From: Persicaria tinctoria
Taxonomy: Eukaryota > Streptophyta > Magnoliopsida > Caryophyllales > Polygonaceae
DNA length: 64,000 nucleotides
Direction of reading: 5' to 3'
NCBI GenBank assembly: GCA_037127255.1
Contig: JBANSL010000013.1
Location: forward strand, 18,248,688-18,312,687
The position numbers and the translations under genes were made by a program. The notes below the pieces were generated by a model that ran no database searches, was not told the DNA's origin, and saw nothing but the letters and a program-made list of their open reading frames with translations. Position 1 is the first letter of the stretch, and every line of letters starts with the position of its first letter. Below are positions 32,762 through 43,626 of the stretch, one piece after another.

Positions 32762-33747
32762 ACAAGTACATATATATGAAAAAGATGAATGGGAGAGTGA
32801 GATGATATGTCACCAAACAAGTAAAGGAGAATGTAATATATAAGTTAAAATAATGTCCGGACCTTAGAATGTTGAGAAGGAGAGATTTATGTGCAAGCAA
32901 AGTTGGAAATGGTAAATACAAGTGTGAATATGAAACTCATATCAATGACATTTCTGGAAGATGCCATTTGTAAGATGCATGTGGCCAAGTAGTCCACAAT
33001 TCTGATAACAAACTCATATCAATGAATTAAAGTTTTGACAAAGTTATATAACAAATGGGAAGAAATCACCCGTGTCACCAAATTTGAAATCCCATGTCAC
33101 CAAATTTGGAATGACGTGTCACCAACTATATATACTTGACAGACTTCCTACTAAGAACCTTCACAGACAAAGAGAAAGGTTGCAACTTTCATAGGCTTAA
33201 TCATATTTATGCTTTAGATTCACACAGAAAGGATCCAAAATGTTCTATTTCTTTTTCAAGCCTAACAAGTACATATATATGAAGAAGACGAATGGGAGAG
33301 AGAGATGATATGTCACCAAACAAGTAAAGGAGAATGTAATATATAAGCTAAAATAATGTCTGGACCTTATATGTTGAGAAGGAGAGATTTATGTGCAAGC
33401 AAAGTTGGAAATGGTAAATACAAGTGTGAATATGAAACGCATATCAATGAAATTTGTGGAAGATGCCATTTGTAAGATGCATGTGGCCAGGGAGTCCACA
33501 ATTCTGATAACAAACTCATATCAATGAATTAAAGTTTTCACAAAGTTATATAACAAATGGGAAGAAATCACCCGTGTCACCAAATTTGGAATCCCGTGTC
33601 ACCAAATTTGGAATCCCGTGTCACCAATTATATATACTTGACAGACATCCTACTAAGAACCTTCACAGACAAAGAGAAAGCTAGGTTGCAACTTTCATAG
33701 GCTTAATCATATTTATGCTTTAGATTCACACAGAAAGGATCCAAAAT
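32762..33747. repeat. About 500-bp direct duplication
   Basis: 32762-33245 and 33264-33747 are nearly identical (offset about 502), both from ACAAGTACATATATATGAA to AGGATCCAAAATGTTCT. Each contains CCGTGTCACCAAATTTGGAA-type words. The second copy runs directly into the 3' end of the acidic minus-strand ORF, so the duplicated segment looks like its 3' region. Confidence 0.85.
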
Positions 33748-35011
33748 GTTCTTCAAGTTCTCTAATCACCTCCTCCTCAACTTCGTCCCCCTCCGTCGAC
33801 ACCCTCATACCCGGGTCTTCCTCATAATCCTCCCAGTCATAATAATATGAACAATCTTCTTCCCTCTTCACTCCGGAATCGAAGTCCTCCTCCTCCTCCT
33901 CACTGCTAATGGCTATGAGATCCACCCCTTTATACTTGTCACCTTCACATTTTTCCGTGTCATCTGGAGAGGAGTCCGTGTCACTCAAGTGGATAACATC
34001 TAGACCATCACACCTGTCACCCTCAAGAATATCCATGTCACCAGTTCCAAACCCTATGTTAGCTGCGTGCTCTTGGCTCTTCCCTATCACCCCACCCAAC
34101 TGGATCATTTCCGGACCTTTACCCTTGTCACCTACACTCTTAAGCTTTTCACCAGTTCCAAACCCGCTGTCAGGAGCGTCCTCCTGTCTCTTCCCTATCA
34201 CCTCATCCATGTGGTTCGACTCTGGACATTTACCCTTGTCACCTTCAAAAATACGCCTGTCACCAGTTCCAAAACCCATTTCAGTAACGTGATCTTGCCT
34301 CTTCCCTCTGACCTCAGCCAAGAGGATCGCCACCGGACCCTTACCTTTGTCACCCTCACATATATCTTTGTCACCCCTTCCAAACCCGTTTCCACATTGT
34401 TTTTCACCCTTATATCGTTGCTCATCCCTATTGACTGGCTAACCCCTCCTCCACCATATAACCCCACATCTACAACCATAGGGTTTGGTTGTGGCTTACC
34501 TTCTGCGTCCAGCTCGTCCACTTTTTGAGAGTTACGAGGCCCACTCAAGCATTCTTCCCCGACGCCGGGTTGTGGTACTTGAAGCCTCTCTTTCACCACT
34601 GCACCAACATATATCGCCATAGGCCATGGATGTTCCCCAGACTTCGAGTTGAGAAACTTAAAAGCCTCAAGGTCGTCGTCATCACCTATCATTATCGGAT
34701 GACCCGCTTCTTCCCCCTTTGGCATGTAAGACAACCGTCAATCTTCACATGAACAATCATGGCCAGTCTTGAGCCTCAACAGTTGAGTCAGAGAGGCGAA
34801 GTCGATGCCCTCTTCAATTATCACATTCTTCCGCTCTGTTTCACCATAATACACCCACCTCGCACCATCGAACAACCAACGCCCGTTGAAGTTGAGAGTG
34901 ACACAAACTTTGGCGTTTTGCCCTGCAATTGAAAACTCGGATCAACACCATTGTTAATGGGTATCTACTCTTCACGAAACATGATGAGAAATAGGAGAGA
35001 AGCCTACCCAT
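33713..35011 (-). pseudogene. MULE transposase N-terminal relic with acidic repeats
   Basis: Minus strand: ATGG at 35011-35008, donor GTAGGC, intron, acceptor TTGCAG at 34923, then an exon reading MGQNAKVCVTLNFNGRW, LFDGARWVYYGETERKNVII and FASLTQLLRLKTG. This is the small beta-rich N-terminal domain that heads plant MuDR-type transposases. An in-frame TGA occurs near 34742. The frame resumes with GDDDDLEAFKF, shifts near 34415-34430, and continues as an acidic region of four to five repeats of about 37 residues (GFGTGDK, EGDKGKGPE, IQLGGVIGKSQEHA). It ends in a run of Glu and Asp and stops at 33713. The MULE DDE catalytic domain and SWIM zinc finger are absent. It cannot encode an active transposase. 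Confidence 0.5.
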
Positions 35012-35308
35012 TGCAACTGAGAATTAGGGTTTCTCATATATCTCTGTGACACGGAAGTTTACAAACACTGACACGAACGAATAAAGAGCCCGACACGTGC
35101 TCAACAACTGGACCTTAAAGCGGATGAGTTATTTGTCCAATGGTGGCCTTCTTCTCCAGCTCTCTTTTCCACGGGAAGACCGAAACTGATGGCCTCTCTC
35201 CTCCTCTCCTATTAGACTTTAAAATTGGAGGGAAAGCCTTTCCCATCACCTCACCTCCTCTCTCTCCAATTTTGGCGCCAAAATCCCCCACCAAATCCGA
35301 TGTCCCAT

Positions 35309-35330
35309 CTCTCTCTCTCTCTCTCTCTCT
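35309..35330. repeat. (CT)n microsatellite near right end of 14-kb MULE
   Basis: TC dinucleotides, about 22 bp. It is the mirror of the GA tracts before the two ULP modules and lies in the 5' flank of the minus-strand relic. Confidence 0.9.
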
Positions 35331-35481
35331 CCCCTTGGGACAACCTGCAACCGGCTTAGCAATTTCCCCATCCTATTTGCACTAATACCACATATGGTAT
35401 TTTTGCAAATTTTCTAAAAAAGTGGTATTTTTGCAAACCCAAAAAAAAAAGCGTATATTTGTGCAAATAGCCCATAATATA

Positions 35482-36189
35482 ATTAATAATTTATGTTATG
35501 CACGGACAATCATATTGTTATAGATAAATAAGGTTTCTCTTCAAAATTTCATCTAAATACGAAGTGTTGTAACATGATTCATAAGATGTGTTCACATCCC
35601 TTATGATTAATATTGATGTGTCCCTTACCATGTTACAACGCTTCATATAAAAATTATCCGTTTGTGATAACATGATAATTCATATGAGTTATGCATAGAC
35701 AATCATATGGTTACATCATAAGGAATGTGGTTACATCCCTTACGAATTATCATGTTACAAGATAAAGCACATTAACGTACACATCTCTTATCATGTTACA
35801 CTTTTTTTAATCAACGCTTCAGATTTGTTCACATATACACATGCTTTATCGTGTACACAAAAATTATTTATTTGCTTTCTCATTATTATTCATTTGTCTG
35901 CACATGATTATCCGTTCATAATAATGTAGTTATTCATCGGTTAAAAAAAAGGTAAATTTTAAAAACAAATTATGGATACAAGTTTTAAAAACAAAAATAT
36001 TTGGATTTTTTTAGTTTCGATTGGTAAGAAGCATGCAGCTAGTTTAATTCACCCACAAATTGTGGATTTGGCAATAGGACGTTATCCTAAAACTCTAAAA
36101 CTAACTAACAATAAGAGAAAATCAAAAGGAGACACGGCGCTCTCCGCACATCTAGCCGCGCTTTTATTGCAAACAAAAAAAAGCTAAGT
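35482..36189. other. AT-rich spacer with duplicated DC1-array blocks
   Basis: TTATGCATAGACAATCATAT-type and TCATGTTACA words recur at 35490-35800 as short direct repeats. The block at 35970-36080 matches 6395-6490 and 1190-1290 (see those spacers). The 72-codon plus ORF at 35972 is not convincing. Confidence 0.4.
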
Positions 36190-36440
36190 GTTCAACAAGC
36201 GGGGATAGCTCGACCCCTAACATCATCCAGCAAGAAATCTAAAACACTCTCGGGAGGGTCAAACAAAACAATCAAACCAATGTCATAAAGAAAAGCTAGA
36301 TTCGTTAGTGATCCGCAACGCGATTCGCTTCGTGGAATACATGTCAAAACTGGACGTCCCAGTTTCTACTCAAATAGCCATGACATTTGGATGCCAGGCT
36401 CGCAAGCGGGTGGCAGCGTGGGGTCTCGGCCTTTTCAAGG
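36190..36440 (-). pseudogene. LINE (L1-type) RNase H C-terminal remnant
   Basis: The minus strand reads RNWDVQF-stop-HVFHEANRVADH-stop, then LAFLYDIGLIVLFDPPESVL and DFLLDDVRGRAIP. The H-V-x-x-E-A-N-R-x-A-D core is the C-terminal signature of the RNase H domain in plant L1 LINE ORF2, and GL-x(4)-PP-x(4)-L-x-x-D is the usual tail after it. Two in-frame stops. It ends just before a T-rich/A-rich tail at about 36175-36185. Confidence 0.65.
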
Positions 36441-37003
36441 AGTGACACTATTAGACTAGTATTATTTGCTCTTTAAATATATGACTATTAATCTTTTCAA
36501 GTAGATCTTCATAATTACTCTTAAAAGTGTCCTCACTTATTTAGGGCTGAACTTGCGAAACTTCAGTTTCTAATAAATTTTTTAATCTTGGTATATATAA
36601 TGAAGAAATAATTAAAAAAAATTGAAATAAAATCATAAATTATGGTGCAAATATAGCAATTTTAGCACAAAAATTCATACAATAAAATTTAATAAATTAT
36701 ATATATATATATAAATTAATTAAATGAAAATTAAATTATTTTTAATTATTTTTGTTCTTTTTCAAGTTATATTTCCCTAAATTTTATTATTTTTAATTAT
36801 TGATCTGAATCCCGATCTACCGGGATCCAAATGACTCGATTGACTGGTTTAAACATACATGTGCAACCAAATGCCCAGGAAACGGAAATATTGTAAAACA
36901 CGCCGGCAAACAATACTTTGATTCAATATAATATCAGTACACGACATAAGCTAGATACATGACTGACCTGAAATATATAATTAAAAAAATGCAGACAGTT
37001 GAT
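36441..37003. other. AT-rich spacer 3' of DC1 copy 3
   Basis: The block at 36455-36560 matches 6175-6265. A short TA repeat lies at 36698-36714. It probably includes the 3' UTR of the DC1 gene near 37003. No other feature. Confidence 0.4.
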
Positions 37004-38220
37004 TTAGCAAAGGATGGACGTTGCAACATCGAAGATTCCAAAACCTGAAGCATTAACCATGCCTGAGAAGAGCTCAATCATGTTGGCCAATCCCGTGTTG
37101 GGTTTGTCGACTTGCATCGAGTGTTTCAGGATGCACTCGATGTGAATTCTAACCGAGCAGAGGGTGCAAACGTATTGCCATCCAGAGGTGCAGTTTGAGC
37201 CGCACCCGGCGTCGCACGGGGCAGTCTTCGCTGCTGGTTCAACCCATTTCAGCTGGAGCTGATGCATCGGATGTAGGTCATGCAGCAAGTACTGTGGCAG
37301 CTGGCTGCATGTTGGATGCACCCTGAACTTGCACTCCTTACAACTGCACAATCGACACAACTAGTGAGCATTTTACAAATATAAGGTTAACGACCCTAGA
37401 CCCTGCTTTGAGCGGGATTTACAATTAGGGTTGTTATTCGAGTTGAACGAGCTGTTATTGCTTGTTCATATTCAGCTCGTTTAGAAACTAGTCCTTGTAT
37501 TGACGGTTTGTCCGTCACAGATTTTTAACTAAAAACGTACCTATAAACCTTTAGATTGAGTCCTTTCTGGCCAGTCTTAAGAGAATGATTGCAGATCTGG
37601 CAGCGCCTGAACCGCTTCTTGGTCTGGAATTCGAGCTCATGCTGCGGGTGGAGGAAGGTAGAGAGTCTGGTGGGGTGTTTTGCGCACACCGGGTGAAGGT
37701 GGATGTCGCAATCATTGCATTTGTAGCGTCTCCCTGTGCCATTGGTGAAGCAATGGTCACACTGGAAATCCATATTAGAGTAGACATCCTTCACCGGATG
37801 GTCTTTGTGGGCAAACGTGGTAAAGCTGCTGGAGGCGCCGCTGTGCTGGGCATGATGAGGAGCTTGTCCACCAGCAGCGCCCAAGACCGGCTTGTGATTC
37901 ACCGGATCACCGGAGCAAACCTCGTGCAGGAAGAAGCTGCAGCCTGCTTCCTTGCAGGAGTAGGCCCAGCCAGAAGCGCTGGAGACATGGCAGCTACCGC
38001 ATTCGAAGGTGGTCGACAAGTGAAGCTTGTGCAGTGGATGAGGATGGGTGAAGTGCTTTATAGTGTTCCTCTGATTTCGGAGCTTTTCGGAGTTTTGTAG
38101 TTCCATCTCCCTCTCCCTGTTCCTCTCTTGTTCGATCTCCTCGTCCCGTTTCTTCATCTTACGTCTCTCCCATAGATGTGTGACTCCGCTCCCAGCTAAT
38201 TTGACGCTCACGAGTGCCAT
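37004..38220 (-). CDS. DC1-domain (Cys/His-rich C1) protein, copy 3, intact
   Basis: Two exons, 38220-37541 and 37343-37004, joined by donor G|GTACGT and acceptor TGTGCAG. Together they are 1020 nt, coding 339 residues. The start MALVSVKLAGSGVTHLWERR is chosen over an upstream ATG at 38253 because copy 1 starts MAL at the same place. Residues about 17-53 form a charged helix. Then come DC1 units: about 55-100 (HFTHPHPLHKLHL, CGSCHVSSASGWAYSCKEAG, HEVC), about 140-190 (FAHKDHP, QCDHCF, RYKCNDCDIHLHPVCAKHPT), about 190-250 (LHPQHEL, CQICNH, then YSCKECKFRVHPTCSQLPQY across the splice) and about 255-300 (CDAGCGSNCTSGWQYVC, IHIECIL). Such domains are thought to bind zinc and lipids or proteins; stress roles are reported for the family. 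No signal peptide. It is the best-supported host gene here. Confidence 0.85.
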
Positions 38221-38269
38221 CGAGATCGATCGATCGATCAAGAGAGATTGCACTCGATCTACTCTTTTT

Positions 38270-38370
38270 TCTTTCTTTAATTAATTTGTTTGTAATCAGC
38301 TAGTTAAAACGTACTCCTCATCTTATAGACTACTGGTGATTGAATTGGCCAACATTCATGAAGCAAGTTG
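38270..38370 (-). promoter_or_regulatory. Core promoter of DC1 copy 3
   Basis: The minus strand reads GTCTATAAGATGAG at about 38317-38330, a good TATA box 105 bp upstream of the ATG. The surrounding blocks (TGTAATCAGCTA on the plus strand, ATTGAATTGGCCAACATTCA, GAAGCAAGTTGGAG) are conserved in the flanks of copies 1 and 2. Confidence 0.55.
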
Positions 38371-39045
38371 GAGCTAATTAGTTACATGACAACTAGGCTA
38401 GGTGAAAGATGAAAAGGAAGCCTCCTTTTACAAAAATAAATAAATTAAGTCCACTAGGCAAGGTGAAGAGAAGCCTCCTTTTACGAAAATTATTAATAAA
38501 CAAATAATACTGTTAGACAAGGGAGTGATGGAGCGAGAAGGGAGGCAATGTAAATCTTCTGTCCCATTTTTCTGCCCCGTAATCCTATCCCATAAAAATA
38601 TTTTGTCCTTAAATTAATATTAAAAAAATATATATTTAGTTTTTACATGATTATTATAACATATTTGAAAAAATCTCAAAATAACATATTTGAAAAAATC
38701 TCAAAATAATCAGGTTAGAAAAATTATAAGCTGAGAGTTTGTTAGAATATAGAATAAAGATATACAAACAAGAACCAATCCCAACGGAAAAAGTAGAAAT
38801 AATTGGATTGGTAGATAATATCACCCCTAAGCCTCCTACTATAAGATCTGAAACCCCCCCCCCCCGGAAAGTCTAAAAGAAAATCATGTGTTGGTCCAAG
38901 TAAATCCATTCGATGAAAAAATATATAAAAATTTAATAGGTAAAGACCTAATATCACGGATTTTAACAAAGAAAACCGGGATATTAGGGGTAGATTCCAA
39001 AATGTAATAAAATCAAATATTACGGGGCAAAAAATGTAAAACACG
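38371..39045. other. Spacer with repeated AT-rich words
   Basis: AACATATTTGAAAAAATCTC occurs twice in tandem (38660-38705), and AAGCCTCCTTTTAC three times (38420, 38471 and, similar, 39995). A poly-C run lies at 38856-38866. No gene. Confidence 0.4.
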
Positions 39046-39073
39046 CCCGGGATATTAGATGTAATATCCCGGG
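39046..39073. repeat. Perfect 12-bp-arm palindrome
   Basis: CCCGGGATATTA (39046-39057), loop GATG, TAATATCCCGGG (39062-39073). The words GGGATATTA and ATTACGGGG recur nearby (38975, 39015). Confidence 0.85.
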
Positions 39074-40045
39074 AAAATACCCTGGATTGAAAAAAATGAA
39101 TATTTGGGTGATATTATGTGATTTCTAATTTTTTACCATGGTTCACTTCGTCTCTCTCACGTCCCACACAATGCATCGTTCTCGCCTCTCTCGTCCCACA
39201 CACCACACCGTCTCTCTCTCTCTCTCGCCTCTCTCGCCGCCCTCGACTCTCTCTCTCTCTCGTCTCGCCGGAGGCGATTTCGCTGTGTGAACTTCCGAAC
39301 ACCGGCGTCTTCGCACTCCTGCAATCTTCTGCAGTCTCGCTTGGCTACTTCGCACTCTTACAATCTCCTGCAGTCTCGCTCACGACCTCCGGCTTGTGGC
39401 CTCTTCCTTCTCCGACACCTCCGGCCTGCAATCTCCTGCAACAGTGGGCTCTAGTCTCGTCCCTCAATTCGCAACCTCCGCCTCTGGTTGTGCAAATCTC
39501 CGGTTAGGGTTTTAATTTGGTAAGTACATCTCAAATTCAATCTGTACTTAGGGTTTTGTCGTTTCTTGAATTCAATGTGTAGTAAGGGTTATGCAACTGC
39601 TTATTATCTTATTTGGTGATTGTATTGTCGGTTCTTGAATTAGGTATACCTAGTTGAATGCAGCATGCGAATTAATGTGGGTGCGGTTAATTAGCAGACT
39701 AATCACGTTCTTTATCCGAAAGGCTAGTTCGAATATCGTTGAAACCATTACATTAAAAAAAATTCCAAGTATATCCTCCATTTTCATGAACCATTAAGAT
39801 CCATAGTTTTTATGTTTAGTTATTTTTCTATACAAATAACTAAAAATAAAAACCTTAGTAATAAAAAATGAATCAAGGTATTTCTTTTTTATTTAATTGA
39901 GGTCAATTCAAGATCGTTGGAATTGTGTAATCGTCAATTTCAATAATTGACGATGCCCCCACCCACCGTGCCGCCGCCTGGTAAGTGGTAAGGTGAAGAT
40001 GAAGTCTTCTTTTACAAAAATAAACAAAGGACGCGGATAGAATAA
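39074..40045. other. CT-rich region and spacer
   Basis: 39130-39270 is pyrimidine-rich with TCTCTCTC tracts. A 129-codon ORF (39118-39507) is low in complexity and repeats CAATCTCCTGCAGTCTCGCT-like words three times. It looks like a transcript leader (GGTAAGT-like donor at about 39518), but no downstream coding exon was found. 39530-40045 is AT-rich with nothing assigned. Confidence 0.3.
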
Positions 40046-40327
40046 GGGTGTGTTTGGATTCCAAGTGCATTATGTTATATTATAATGCAAAATGATAAGA
40101 CGGTGTTTAGTTAAAATAATTTTTAAGGTGTTTAAATTATGGTGTTTTGGATTCCACGATGTATTAATTATAATGCAATTATTTTATCTCAAATTATGTG
40201 ATTATTTGGTTAAATTATGTTTTACTTCGGTTTTTACGAGATTTTTATTCTTACAAACAAACGCTCACATAAAACGAGGTAAAATATTTGTATTATAATT
40301 AAAATGCAATGGAATCCAAACACACCC
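40046..40327. mobile_element. Tourist-like MITE (PIF/Harbinger type)
   Basis: The ends are GGGTGTGTTTGGATTCCA and its complement TGGAATCCAAACACACCC, with inner homology (AATGCA, TAATTATAAT). They are flanked by TAA at 40043-40045 and 40328-40330. A 3-bp TAA duplication and the GTTTGGA terminus are typical of Tourist MITEs. 282 bp, no coding capacity. Confidence 0.85.
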
Positions 40328-40334
40328 TAAGACT

Positions 40335-40438
40335 ACTAATTTAAAATTATGTTTCAAATTTTAAGTAGTTTAGATTTTATTTTAATTAGATTCCTAGAAT
40401 TTTTAAATAGGAAATTATTCTCGATTTAGGTTAAGATA
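40335..40438. mobile_element. Fragment of the 58733-58908 hairpin MITE
   Basis: It shares the interior of that element in order (ACTAATTT, CAAATTTTAA, AGTAGTTTAG, TTTTAATTAGATTCCTAG, GATTTAGG). It is cut on the right exactly at the Helitron 3' end (40439) and on the left near the Tourist MITE. Confidence 0.6.
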
Positions 40439-42079
40439 CTAGTTTAGTACCCGCACTTTTGTGCGGTTATTTTTTTAAAGTTAATACATTTAATATTAAA
40501 AAAAATTTATGAATTGATTTTAGTTCTTATCAATTAATAACTAACAAAATCTTATCAATTAATAACAAACAAATTATATATTAATCTAATCTAATTAACA
40601 AATCCTATATTTCACCAAAAAAATTAATAAATCCTATAGTAATTAAAAAAACAAATTCTTATCAATTAATAACAAATAAATAAATTTGAAAGTAGATGAA
40701 TCATTTCCGAAGAGAAGCTCAGACTGCACATTGCCATATGGCCCGACTTGCAGGAGAAGATCATTGTAGAACTGCATGCCCTATAGCTTTGTTGTGTCAT
40801 CTGTCAACAAACAAATAAATTTGTATTGCTTAGACAAACATGCTTCAACGGATACAAAGTGTTGATATAATAAGAACTTACTTATAGTTCCATATGGCAT
40901 TAATGGCTTATAGTTGAAGCTGAAAATCCGGGTCAGGTTATCAAAGTTGGGATGTTGCACGATCAAGTACGTTCCACTGCGAATAGTTCATCCTGTAGTT
41001 GAAATTCATAATCGTGACCTTCACCCGCCAGTATTGCTTGGAGTTGAGCTTGCGATGCCAATGCACCCGGATTGGGCACATATGATTAGTGCATCGGACC
41101 AAAGGCGAATAGCAAACAAATAAACTAAATAAAAAACGTGATTAAGGAATTCAATCAAAACGAAACTAAAATCCAAAATGAACTCCATAACGAATCCGAT
41201 GCTAATTTGCACAAACAAATAAACTAAATAAAAAACGTTATTAAAGAATCACAAAACGAAGATAAATAAAATAATATTTAACGTACCTTTTTTTCGAAGT
41301 TTCCTATTATTATTCTCTATGGGCACCTTACCTTTATTATTTGACATTGTGGGCAATCTTAATCTAGCTCGGTTGAAAAAACTTTTCATACGACATACCA
41401 TGAATCACTAACTAATATATAGAGGCGAAACCATGGGATCACCGCCGGATAAGATCGTTTAGCTTAACAAAAAAATCATAACTACCAGATACACATTTTA
41501 AACTAATCGGCATATCATTTTAAAACACCGGCATATCTTTCATCAATTAAACTAATTGACATATAAAATCATAACAACCGGATACACGTTTAAAAACAAT
41601 TAGTTAATTATTGTTAATTGAAATTGAAATTAATTAATTAACAAATCATTAAAAAAATCATAACAACCGGATATACATTTAAAAAAAATTGATAATTGAT
41701 TATTATTAATATAATTAATTAAATTGCAATTAATTAATTAACAAACCATAAATAAAATAATAATAAATAAAATCATAACAACCGGATACACGTTTAAAAA
41801 TAATTAATTGATAATTGATTATTATTAATTTAAATTGAAATTAATTAATTAACAAATCTTAAAAAAAAACAATCATAACAACCGGATACACATTTTTAAA
41901 AAATTAATTGATTATTGATTATTATTATTATTATTATTATAATTAATATAAGTAATTTAAATTGCAATTAATTAATTAACAAACCATAAATAAAAATAAA
42001 TAAAAATAACCTACTTTAAAGGAGAAGTCGCCACATGGCGTAAATGACTTCTCCTTTAGTATTATAATATAGATATAGA
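40439..42079 (-). mobile_element. Non-autonomous Helitron with internal tandem repeats
   Basis: The 3' end on the minus strand is hairpin CCGCAC-AAAA-GTGCGG, GTACTAAA, CTAG (40442-40439), then T. The 5' end is A|TCTATATCTATATTATAATA followed by CTAAAGGAGAAGTC, the usual plant Helitron start. About 1.64 kb, no ORF. 41470-41990 holds four to five copies of a 100-120-bp unit with CATAACAACCGGATACAC and TTAATTAATTAACAAA. ATCAATTAATAACAAA recurs at 40530-40675. Confidence 0.7.
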
Positions 42080-42764
42080 TATATCTATATAGATATAGAT
42101 AGATAGATTTGTGAAAAAAAATTAGGTTTTTTAAAATACTAATATGTCAAAATCTAATTTCTAACTAATCAAAATATTAATATATGTGAGAGCCGACTAA
42201 AAAAGGTATAACTTTATTTTTATCCTTTTAGATACCTTAATGAGTAGTTTTTTTTAAATGAACTATCAATATAATTGAACTTTTGGCCAAAAAAAAATGC
42301 ATATATGTCCATCGATGGTCTTTTAAATACTAATATAGCACTGAAGTTTTTTAAAAAAAGTACACACACAACATATCCAAGACTGTTAGTTTTAAATACC
42401 AATTTTGCAGTTTGGTCCATTATAATTAAACACATCTAAAGTGTTTGTTAACAAAATTATGATGTTTATAAAATAACATGAATTTAAAATAAAATATTTT
42501 TAAAAGTATGTTGATCAATTATATAGAGGGTAATTGATTGATATAATTTATAAGGTATTTAATTTTAAATTCCCGTTATTTTAAACTCGTTATAAAATAT
42601 GTATCAAACACTTTTAAAATATTTATATTTATAAGCATAATAGTCCATAGTAAATTAATTGTTTTTATTTTCACATTTTGGTGGATTACAATCATTTTTA
42701 TTCTTACGTTTTGGTACGTGAATCCCTTTCTTTAAAATTTAAATAATACTCCATAGTAAATTCA
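42080..42764. other. AT-rich DNA between two Helitrons
   Basis: No gene or classified repeat. It ends with A immediately before a Helitron 5' TC. Confidence 0.4.
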
Positions 42765-43626
42765 TCTATATAAACTCTTAATTTAGAAGAGTTTAGGATG
42801 ATGTGTCAAACTTAGAGGAATTTTAGGAGTCTCGACCAATCATTTTTTTTTTTTGCCATTTTTCTTTGATTTTCTTTAATTCTATTTTTTTTTCTTTTTC
42901 CTTTAATTCTTTTTTTTCTTTAATTTTACTAACTATTGGGCTTAATTCAAAACATTGATCTTAGCATAAATTATAATTTTAGTAGTTTTTTTTTCTCTAT
43001 AAAAACAATCTATATAAACTCTTAATTTAGAAGAGTTTAGGATGATGTGTCAAACTTAGAGGAATTTTAGGAGTCTCGACCAATCATTTTTTTTTTGCCA
43101 TTTTTCTTTGATTTTCTTTAATTCTATTTTTTTTCTTTTTCCTTTAATTCTTTTTTTTCTTTAATTTTACTAACTATCTATATAAACTCTTAATTTAGAA
43201 GAGTTTAGGATGATGTGTCAAACTTAGAGGAATTTTAGGAGTCTCGACCAATCATTTTTTTTTTGCCATTTTTCTTTGATTTTCTTTAATTCTATTTTTT
43301 TTTCTTTTTCCTTTAATTCTTTTTTTTCTTTAATTTTACTAACTATTGGGCTTAATTCAAAACATTGATCTTAGCATAAATTATAATTTTAGTAGTTTTT
43401 TTTTTCTCTATAAAAACAATGGGATTAATTCAAAACATAAAATTAATATTAGTAATCTATATCTATATATATCTATATATACTACTTCAATCGTTTTCTC
43501 TACCCATGAGTTTAATTAAAAATATTTAATTATCTGAACTTTTACAATTATGTTATAATATTAATTTAATATATTAATAAGATTTTATTTATTAAAAATC
43601 GCGCCATGGCGCGGGGATCATACTAG
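42765..43626 (+). mobile_element. Composite non-autonomous Helitron with repeated 5' ends
   Basis: The 5' sequence TCTATATAAACTCTTAATTT occurs at 42765, 43009 and 43177. Each is followed by AGAAGAGTTTAGGATGATGT and a T-rich stretch. A fourth start-like TCTATATATATCTATATA lies near 43460. One 3' end serves all: hairpin CGCGCCATGGCGCG (43600-43613), GGGATCATA, CTAG (43623-43626), then T. The base before the first TC is A, as Helitron insertion requires. No Rep/helicase. Confidence 0.75.

Larger units (their letters stand above)
21229..35472. mobile_element. 14-kb MULE carrying two ULP-like genes (Kaonashi-like)
   Basis: The left end starts GAGGAAATGGTACTAAATAC and continues TTTACAAAAATGCCACC. 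The right end (reverse complement) starts GGGCTATTTGCACAAATA and contains TTTGCAAAAATACCAC twice. The flanks tataatata (21220-21228) and cataatata (35473-35481) match 8/9, as expected for a 9-bp Mutator duplication. Inside, on the plus strand, are two DUF1985 + C48 peptidase genes; on the minus strand are a coiled-coil ORF and an N-terminal MULE-transposase relic. Arabidopsis Kaonashi elements are MULEs known to carry ULP-like genes, and this has the same combination. The TIRs are diverged, so the exact ends are provisional. No transposase catalytic domain is seen. Confidence 0.55.

Noticed and set aside
33909..34528. Ser/Pro-rich plus-strand ORFs
   Set aside because: They are antisense to the acidic repeats of the transposase relic and mirror their periodicity.
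37585..38100. 171-codon plus-strand ORF
   Set aside because: It is the antisense shadow of the DC1 gene exon 1.
39118..39507. 129-codon plus ORF as a gene
   Set aside because: CT-rich low-complexity sequence with internal repeats; no domain and no downstream exon found.
41881..41940. Simple ATT repeat as a separate microsatellite
   Set aside because: It is short and part of the internal tandem units of the Helitron at 40439-42079.
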